Shown here in pieces: positions 58,184 to 64,000 of a stretch of 64,000 nucleotides of DNA. The notes beneath the pieces were generated by a model that worked only from the letters and a program-made list of their open reading frames with translations, ran no database searches and was not told where the DNA came from. The first letter of the stretch is position 1. Every line of letters starts with the position of its first letter. The translations under genes and the position numbers were made by a program. The DNA is from Methanoculleus formosensis (GTDB lineage Archaea; Halobacteriota; Methanomicrobia; Methanomicrobiales; Methanoculleaceae), in NCBI RefSeq assembly GCF_025384765.1, contig NZ_VHLL01000002.1, positions 186,001 to 250,000 on the forward strand. The letters are read 5' to 3'.

Positions 58184-59382
58184 CATTCGGCCTCCGGCGC
58201 CCCCGGAGATGGCGGCGTCAACGGAGATATATCCCGCAGCCGCCCGATCACCTCCGGCAGCACTTCAAGGATATAATCAACGTCGTCTTCCGTGTTCGCA
58301 TCGCCGAGGGTGAGCCGGAGCGACCCGTGCGCCTCCTCGTGGGAGAGGCCGATCGCGAGCAGGACGTGCGAGGGGTCGAGCGACCCCGAGGAGCAGGCGC
58401 TCCCGGTGGATGCGGCTATCCCACGTCCGTCGAGCAGCAGCAGGATCGACTCCCCCTCGACGTAGCGGAAACTGAAGTTCGCGTTGTTCGCGAGCCGCTC
58501 GGTCGGGTGGCCGTTCAGGCGGGCGTCGGGAATCGCGTCCAGGACGCCGCGGACCAGCCGGTCGCGCATCGCGGCTATCCGGCGGTTGTGTCCCGCGATA
58601 TCGGCGGTCGCGAGTTCGATCGCGCGCCCGAGTCCCACGATGCCGGGGACGTTCTCCGTCCCGGCGCGCCTTCGCTGTTCCTGCCCGCCACCGTGGATCA
58701 GGGTCTCGATCCGGGTCCCCCGCCGGATATAGAGCGCCCCCGTCCCCTTCGGCCCGTAGAACTTGTGCCCGGAGAGGGAGAGGAGATCGACGTTCATCAC
58801 GTCGACGTCGATCGGCACCGCACCGATCGCCTGGACAGCGTCGGTGTGAAAGAGCACGCCGTGGTCGTGCGCGACGCGGCCGATCTCTGCGACCGGCTGG
58901 ACTGTCCCGATCTCGTTGTTTGCCGTCATCACCGAGACGAGGATCGTCGCGTCCGTGATCGCCGCTTCGACGTCGCCCGGGTCCACCCGCCCGAACCCGT
59001 CGACGGGGAGGTAGGTGACCGAGAACCCCTGCTTCTCCAGCCACTCGCAGGTGTGGAGGACGGCGTGGTGCTCGATCGCGGAGGTGACGATATGGTTGCC
59101 GCGCGCCCGGTTCGCAAGAGCGACACCTTTGATCGCCCAGTTGTCAGCCTCCGTGCCTCCCGCAGTGAAGAAGATCTCCTGGGGCGTAGCGCCGATCGCC
59201 ACCGCCACCTGCCGGCGCGCCGCCTCGATGCCTTCCCGGGGCTCGCGGGAGAACCGGTACAGGGAGGAGGGGTTGCCGAAGTACTCCGAGAGGTACGGGA
59301 CCATCGCCGCGACGACCTCGGGCTTCATGAATGTCGTCGCCGCATGATCCATATACACGGGACGCTCTACCTGGTCGTTCAT
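58183..59382 (-). CDS. Cysteine desulfurase (NifS/IscS type)
   Basis: A 399-residue PLP enzyme that takes sulfur from cysteine as a protein-bound persulfide. Seen: MDHAATTFMKPEVVAAM near residue 11, FFTAGGTEADNWAIKG near residue 72, the PLP lysine in LSLSGHKFYGPKGTGALY near residue 203, and the active-site cysteine loop in STGSACSSGSLDPSHVL near residue 325. The short Cys loop is of the IscS/NifS type. It heads the run and would feed sulfur to both the scaffold and FdhD. I chose ATG 59382, which starts just before the conserved N-terminus. Confidence 0.95.
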   Translation of the reverse strand: MNDQVERPVYMDHAATTFMKPEVVAAMVPYLSEYFGNPSSLYRFSREPREGIEAARRQVAVAIGATPQEIFFTAGGTEADNWAIKGVALANRARGNHIVTSAIEHHAVLHTCEWLEKQGFSVTYLPVDGFGRVDPGDVEAAITDATILVSVMTANNEIGTVQPVAEIGRVAHDHGVLFHTDAVQAIGAVPIDVDVMNVDLLSLSGHKFYGPKGTGALYIRRGTRIETLIHGGGQEQRRRAGTENVPGIVGLGRAIELATADIAGHNRRIAAMRDRLVRGVLDAIPDARLNGHPTERLANNANFSFRYVEGESILLLLDGRGIAASTGSACSSGSLDPSHVLLAIGLSHEEAHGSLRLTLGDANTEDDVDYILEVLPEVIGRLRDISPLTPPSPGAPEAE

Positions 59383-59461
59383 GTCCGGGTACAACGTTCG
59401 CTCCGGTAGCGTATCAGCGTTGCCGGTCGCGGGGCGGCCCGGGGACACAAAATGGGAGTGA

Positions 59462-59471
59462 GAAAATACAT
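59462..59471 (+). promoter_or_regulatory. TATA-like element of dapL
   Basis: GAAAATACATA lies about 30 bases before the ATG at 59497, the distance expected for a leaderless archaeal transcript. A weak GGTG precedes the ATG. Confidence 0.4.
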
Positions 59472-59496
59472 AGGCTCCCGTGCGCAATAGTTGGTG

Positions 59497-60645
59497 ATGT
59501 ATTCGAGACGGATGGATAACCTTCCCCCTTACCTTTTTGCCCGCATCGACGAGATGAAAGAGGAGAAACGGCGCCAGGGTGTCGACGTCATCGACCTCGG
59601 GGTCGGCGACCCCGACCTCCCCACCCCGCCGCATATCGTGGAGGCGCTCTGCACCGCGGCACGCGACCCGAAGAACCACCACTACCCCTCCTACACCGGG
59701 ATGCTCGCCTACCGCGAGGCGGTGGCGGAGTGGTACCGGAACCGGTTCGGGGTCGACCTCGATGCGAAGAAGGAGACCCTCGCGCTCATCGGCTCAAAAG
59801 AGGGTATCGCGCACATCGCCGAGGCCTTCGTCAACCCGGGCGAGGTCGTCCTCGCCGCCGACCCGGGCTACCCCGTCTACAAGACCTCCACGCTCTTTGC
59901 CGAAGGGAAGGTCCACGAACTCCCCATCCGTGCGGAGAACGACTTCCTCCCGGTGCTCGAGGATATCCCCGCCGACGTCGTGAAGCAGGCGAAACTCATG
60001 TTCATCAACTACCCGAACAACCCGACGGCGGCCATCGCGCCCCTCTCGTTCTTTGAGGAGGTCGTCGAGTTCGCGCGGGAGCACAAGATCGTCGTCGTCC
60101 ACGACAACGCCTACTCCGAGATCACCTTCGACGGCTACAAGGCACCCTCGTTCCTCGAGGCCGACGGCGCGATGGAGGTCGGGATCGAGATGCACTCGCT
60201 CTCGAAGACCTACAACATGACCGGGTGGCGGATCGGGATGGCCTGCGGCAACCCCGAGATCGTCGCAGGGCTCGGCCGGGTCAAGACCAACGTCGACTCG
60301 GGCGCCTTCGACGCCATCCAGCACGCGGCGATCGCGGCGCTGACCGGCCCGCAGGACTGCGTGGCGAAGGCCTGCTCGATCTACCAGGAGCGCCGGGACG
60401 TACTCGTGAAGGGACTCACCGAACTCGGGCTCGACGTCACGGCGCCGAAGGCCACCTTCTACGTCTGGGCGCCGGTCGACGACTGCATGGCGTTCTCTGC
60501 ACAGCTCCTCGATAAGGCCGGGATCGTCGCGACGCCGGGCGTCGGGTTCGGGAAGAACGGCGAAGGGTTCGTCCGGTTCGCGATCACCCGGTCGATCGAG
60601 CGGATCAACGAGGCGGTCGACCGGATGCGGGGGATCGATCTGTGA
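59497..60645 (+). CDS. dapL: LL-diaminopimelate aminotransferase
   Basis: A 382-residue class I/II aminotransferase. DapL makes LL-diaminopimelate directly from tetrahydrodipicolinate, bypassing the succinyl or acetyl route; methanogens commonly use it. Seen: [19 protein letters not shown] near residue 32, [33 protein letters not shown] near residue 166, and [19 protein letters not shown] with the PLP lysine near residue 230. The direct overlap with lysA supports the assignment over other aspartate-like aminotransferases. Confidence 0.92.
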   Translation: MYSRRMDNLPPYLFARIDEMKEEKRRQGVDVIDLGVGDPDLPTPPHIVEALCTAARDPKNHHYPSYTGMLAYREAVAEWYRNRFGVDLDAKKETLALIGSKEGIAHIAEAFVNPGEVVLAADPGYPVYKTSTLFAEGKVHELPIRAENDFLPVLEDIPADVVKQAKLMFINYPNNPTAAIAPLSFFEEVVEFAREHKIVVVHDNAYSEITFDGYKAPSFLEADGAMEVGIEMHSLSKTYNMTGWRIGMACGNPEIVAGLGRVKTNVDSGAFDAIQHAAIAALTGPQDCVAKACSIYQERRDVLVKGLTELGLDVTAPKATFYVWAPVDDCMAFSAQLLDKAGIVATPGVGFGKNGEGFVRFAITRSIERINEAVDRMRGIDL

Positions 60646-61934
60646 TCCTCCCCTCGCACATCACGGTCAGGGACGGCCGCCTCCGGATCGGGGAGCACGA
60701 CACGGTGAGCCTCGCGGAACGATTCGGCACCCCGCTCTACGTCACGAGCGAGGACCGGATCCGCGAGAACTTCGGACGGCTCTCCGGCGCGCTCACCGCC
60801 CACTACCCCAAAATCCGCATCCTCTACGCCGCAAAGGCGAACGGCAACCTCGCGGTCTTTAAGACCCTCGCATCCATGGGCGCCGGAGCCGACGTCTTCT
60901 CCGCCGGTGAGGTCGCGCTCGCCCTCGCCGCCGGTATGCGGCCGGAGTCGCTCCTCTTCAACGGGAGTTCAAAGACCCCCGCCGACCTCGCCCTCGCGGT
61001 CGAGAAGGGTATCCGGGTCTCGGTCGACTCCCCCGACGAACTCCGGCAACTCGATGCCGCGGCCGGCAAAGAGGGAAGAACCGTCGATATCGCCTTCCGG
61101 GTCAACCCGGCGATCGAGGTCCCCACCCACCCGAAGATCGCGACCGGGCTTGCCACGAGCAAGTTCGGCATCCCGGCGGGAGCGATCCTCGACGCCTACC
61201 GCGAAGCGCTCGCACTCGAGCACGTGAACCCCGTCGGCATCCACTGCCACATCGGCTCACAGATCCTCGCCGTGGAACCCTTCGCCCGTGAGGTCGAGGT
61301 GCTGATCGATGTTGCGGGCGATCTGCGCGATATCGGGGTCGATCTATCGTTCATCGATATCGGGGGCGGCCTCGGGATCCCCTACCGGCGGGAGACCGAT
61401 CAGGCGCCGACGCCCGAAGAATACGCGGGAGCAATCATGCCGGTCTTCCTCAGGGGTATCAAAGACCTCGGGATCGAGCCCGAACTCTGGGTCGAGCCCG
61501 GCCGGTGGCTCGTCGGCGACTCGACGATCCTCCTCTCCCGGGTCAACTCCGTCAAGACCGCTCATAAGACGTTTGCGAACGTCGACGCCGGGTTCAACCT
61601 CCTCGTCCGGCCGACGATGTACGACTCCTACCACGAAGTCGTCGCGGCGAACAAGGCCGACGCTCCCGCCGTGCGGGAGTACTCCGTCACCGGGCCGATA
61701 TGCGAGACCGGCGACATCCTCGCGAAAGACCGGATGCTCCCGGAACTCGCCGCCGGCGACATCATCGCGGTGCTGGACGCCGGGGCGTACGGGTTTGCGA
61801 TGTCGTCGCAGTACAACAGCCGTCCCCGGTGTGCCGAGGTCCTCCTCGCGGGGAAGGAGGCCGCCCTGATGCGCCGGACCGAGACGATCGACGACCTGAC
61901 GGCCGCGATGGTGACACCACCCTGGCAGGAGTAG
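60642..61934 (+). CDS. lysA: Diaminopimelate decarboxylase
   Basis: A 430-residue PLP enzyme of the alanine-racemase fold making L-lysine. Seen: the PLP lysine in [15 protein letters not shown] near residue 64, [14 protein letters not shown] near residue 202, [11 protein letters not shown] near residue 240, EPGRWLVG near residue 287 and [14 protein letters not shown] near residue 350. The GTG start at 60642 overlaps the dapL stop by four bases, so the last lysine-synthesis steps are translationally coupled. Confidence 0.95.
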   Translation: MILPSHITVRDGRLRIGEHDTVSLAERFGTPLYVTSEDRIRENFGRLSGALTAHYPKIRILYAAKANGNLAVFKTLASMGAGADVFSAGEVALALAAGMRPESLLFNGSSKTPADLALAVEKGIRVSVDSPDELRQLDAAAGKEGRTVDIAFRVNPAIEVPTHPKIATGLATSKFGIPAGAILDAYREALALEHVNPVGIHCHIGSQILAVEPFAREVEVLIDVAGDLRDIGVDLSFIDIGGGLGIPYRRETDQAPTPEEYAGAIMPVFLRGIKDLGIEPELWVEPGRWLVGDSTILLSRVNSVKTAHKTFANVDAGFNLLVRPTMYDSYHEVVAANKADAPAVREYSVTGPICETGDILAKDRMLPELAAGDIIAVLDAGAYGFAMSSQYNSRPRCAEVLLAGKEAALMRRTETIDDLTAAMVTPPWQE

Positions 61935-61950
61935 GAGCGGAGCCCCGACC

Positions 61951-63237
61951 GTGAAGTTCCACTACCTCCTGGTCGACGACCTCCTCGAAAAGGGGGAGTT
62001 CGAGCGGCGGGTGGAGGAGAAGGTGGCGGAGTCGGGCGACCTCCTCGACGAACGGGCGGCGGCGATGCTGGTCGTCAGGGATCTGGGCCGCTCGCACATC
62101 CGTATACGCGACCTCGCGGCCGCCCCGAGCCTCGCCTGCTTCTTTGCAAAGGTGCTTGCCGTCGAGGAGCCCCGGGAGTTCGAACGGCCCGACGGCGCCC
62201 CCGGCATCGTCGCGAACGTGACGGTGGGCGACGAGACGGGGAGAGCCCGGCTGACCCTCTGGGACGAGAAGGCCGCTGCGGTCTCGGAGATCGCGGTCGG
62301 CGACGTCCTCGAGATCCTCGGCCGGCCGAAGGGCAGAGGGAAGGTTCCCGACGTCACCGCCGTCGCCGTCCAGGAGGCGGCCTGCGAGATCACCTGCGAG
62401 GAGACTGCGACCTCCGGGGGGCCCGGGCCCGCGGGGGACCTCGAGGTCCGGCTGATCGCGGTCGAGAGCCCGCGGACGTTCAAGCGCCGCGACGGAACGG
62501 AGGGCGAGATGGTCGAGGCGGTGGTCGGGAACGAGGACGGCGTCTTCCGGCTCGTCGCCTGGGCGCCGGACGTCCTCCTCGGGGTGGAGCCGGGGGAGAG
62601 CGTCGTCATCCGCGGCGCGACCGCCCGCGAGAACGACACTGCGATCGAGTACAGCCTCGGCGAGTCCGCGTCCGTCACGCCCTCCGACCACGAGATTGAT
62701 ATCCCGATGGACGCCGTCGCCGATCTCAAGGAGGGGGGGCGATACTCTCTTGCCGGGACGGTGATCTCCGTCCAGCCCCCGCACTCCTTCGTCACGCGGA
62801 ACGGGCGGCAGTCCTCGGTCAGGAACCTGGTCATCGCCGATCCGACCGGCGAGACCCCGGTTGTCATCTGGGGAGAGAAGGCAGACGAGCACCTGGCGCC
62901 CGGCGACCGACTCTCACTCTACAACGCGACCGCACGCCGGGGACGTTACGGCGATCTCGAGGTGCACCTCTCGTGGGGGAGCGCGCTCGTCGTCCACGGC
63001 GAGGAGGAGGAGATCGAGGTGACAGGGACGGTCATCGCCACCCGGCAAGGGACCGCTCTCGAGACCGGCGACGCCTGTTACCTTCTCCGTGACCCGCTGC
63101 CCGTCGGATATACCGTGCGCGTCCGGGGAATCGTGCACAGGGGCGTGATCAGCCCGGGCAGTATCGAGGCCGTAGAGCCAGATCTCGATGCTCTGCAGCG
63201 CCGCCTGGATCGGTTCTCCAGGCAACAGCGATCCTGA
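61951..63237 (+). CDS. rpa: Replication factor A (single-chain, multi-OB-fold)
   Basis: A 428-residue ssDNA-binding protein built of three OB folds at about residues 60-145, 155-245 and 265-345 plus a fourth weaker one to 420. The OB strands are clear ([41 protein letters not shown]). No cysteine zinc-finger is present, unlike RPA41-type proteins of some euryarchaea. It protects ssDNA during replication and recombination and lies next to radA, its functional partner. The GTG at 61951 is the chosen start. Confidence 0.9.
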   Translation: MKFHYLLVDDLLEKGEFERRVEEKVAESGDLLDERAAAMLVVRDLGRSHIRIRDLAAAPSLACFFAKVLAVEEPREFERPDGAPGIVANVTVGDETGRARLTLWDEKAAAVSEIAVGDVLEILGRPKGRGKVPDVTAVAVQEAACEITCEETATSGGPGPAGDLEVRLIAVESPRTFKRRDGTEGEMVEAVVGNEDGVFRLVAWAPDVLLGVEPGESVVIRGATARENDTAIEYSLGESASVTPSDHEIDIPMDAVADLKEGGRYSLAGTVISVQPPHSFVTRNGRQSSVRNLVIADPTGETPVVIWGEKADEHLAPGDRLSLYNATARRGRYGDLEVHLSWGSALVVHGEEEEIEVTGTVIATRQGTALETGDACYLLRDPLPVGYTVRVRGIVHRGVISPGSIEAVEPDLDALQRRLDRFSRQQRS

Positions 63238-63331
63238 TCTTCACTTTCACCCCGCACGGCAAGCGACCTTTATGTCTCCGGCTAAAGACTCTAGTGTATC
63301 AAACATACCTAGAGATCAAGTGAGGAATGAG

Positions 63332-64000
63332 ATGTCAGAGATTGATCTTGAAGACTTACCAGGCGTTGGACCAACCACCGCCGAAAAACTCCGGGAAGCC
63401 GGATACGGAACCGTCGAGAGCGTTGCGACGGCCACCACATCGGACCTCGCCGAGGCGGCGGAGATCGGTGAGGCCACGGCAAAGAAGGTGATCCTCGCCG
63501 CCCGGAAGATGGCGGATATCGGCGGGTTCAAGACCGGCAGGGATATCCTCGACAAGAGGAAGGACATCAAGAAACTCCGGACGCTGGTGCCCGAGTTCGA
63601 CGAACTGGTCGGCGGCGGCCTCGAGACGCAGGCGATAACGGAGGTCTACGGCGAGTTCGGGTCGGGGAAGAGCCAGATCGTCCACCAGATGGCCGTGAAC
63701 GTCCAGCTCCCTGAAGAACTCGGCGGCCTCGGCGGCTCGGCCATCTACGTCGACACCGAGAACACCTTCCGGCCGGAACGGATAGAGCAGATGCTTGCCG
63801 GCCTCCCCGAAGAGGCGGAACTCGGGGATATCGAGAATGTCCTCGAACGGATCCACGTCGCGCGGGCGCACAGCTCCGACCATCAGATGCTGCTCCTCGA
63901 GACAGCACGGGAACTCGCAAACGAGCTGCGGAACTCCGACTACCCGGTGAGGCTCTTCATCATCGACTCGCTGACGTCGCTCTTCCGTTCGGAGTACGCG
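63332..64000 (+). CDS. radA: DNA repair and recombination protein RadA (3' truncated)
   Basis: The archaeal RecA/Rad51 recombinase, which forms filaments on ssDNA and catalyses strand exchange. Visible here are the first 223 codons: an N-terminal helix-hairpin-helix domain ([19 protein letters not shown]), the polymerisation-linker region, Walker [10 protein letters not shown] near residue 108, [11 protein letters not shown] near residue 141 and Walker [16 protein letters not shown] near residue 210. The gene runs off the right edge. ATG 63332 follows GAGGAATGA. Confidence 0.96.
   Translation, partial: MSEIDLEDLPGVGPTTAEKLREAGYGTVESVATATTSDLAEAAEIGEATAKKVILAARKMADIGGFKTGRDILDKRKDIKKLRTLVPEFDELVGGGLETQAITEVYGEFGSGKSQIVHQMAVNVQLPEELGGLGGSAIYVDTENTFRPERIEQMLAGLPEEAELGDIENVLERIHVARAHSSDHQMLLLETARELANELRNSDYPVRLFIIDSLTSLFRSEYA

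Overview
The window is high-GC archaeal DNA, most likely from a methanogen of the order Methanomicrobiales and probably close to Methanoculleus. This is inferred from gene content, not from a database search. Archaeal information-processing genes are present: NreA with a C-terminal PCNA-binding motif, an ATP-dependent DNA ligase, a multi-OB-fold RPA and RadA. So are AK6-type adenylate kinase, the WtpABC transporter, surface proteins with a PGF-pre-PGF domain, and small methanogen families (DUF1890, DUF1894, DUF2117-like). Several genes appear to use archaeal TATA boxes about 30 nt before the start codon.

Layout. 0-7 kb: a truncated YgiQ radical SAM gene, small ORFs, AIM24-like and DUF2117-like proteins, NreA and DNA ligase. 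7-11 kb: two SdrD-B-domain surface proteins. 11-18.6 kb: a DJ-1/PfpI protein and glycosyltransferase pair, an OB-fold/HD nuclease, a copper ATPase with a small YHS protein overlapping its 3' end, and two paralogous HEAT-repeat proteins. 18.6-22 kb: a Kelch/PKD surface protein and HisD. 22-38.7 kb: a large molybdate/tungstate region with three TupA-type binding proteins, two TupBC pairs, WtpABC, a MOT1-family permease and a protein resembling molybdenum-storage protein (MoSto) subunits, together with TrmO, two MscS channels and a GxDDTD-motif protein. 39-44 kb: an MBL hydrolase, a PAS protein, an unknown protein, a TnpB-only IS605-type element and a thioesterase. 44.4-50.2 kb: a tightly packed run pyrG, GMP synthase subunit B, argD, hisC, AK6 and a CDP-alcohol phosphatidyltransferase. 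50-55.5 kb: TspO, a sensor kinase and a second Kelch/PKD surface protein. 55.9-59.4 kb (minus strand): a six-gene run nifS, nifU-like, cutA, fdhD, DUF1890, DUF1894. 59.5-64 kb: dapL, lysA, RPA and the start of radA.

How it fits together. Molybdopterin (Mo/W) enzymes such as formylmethanofuran dehydrogenase and formate dehydrogenase are central to this group of methanogens. The 22-38.7 kb region would supply and possibly buffer the metal. The nifS-fdhD operon would supply sulfur for the formate dehydrogenase cofactor. The MoSto-like protein inside the transporter cluster, and DUF1890/DUF1894 translationally coupled to fdhD, are the most interesting functional leads.

Non-coding structure. A roughly 205-bp MITE-like element occurs as two near-complete inverted copies (about 13.03-13.23 kb and 50.21-50.42 kb) plus a decayed copy near 38.7 kb. 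Its core hairpin, built from the words TTCGCG and CACGCGAA, recurs in other gaps. There is also a perfect 32-bp palindrome at 17483-17514. I recognised no tRNA, rRNA or CRISPR array.
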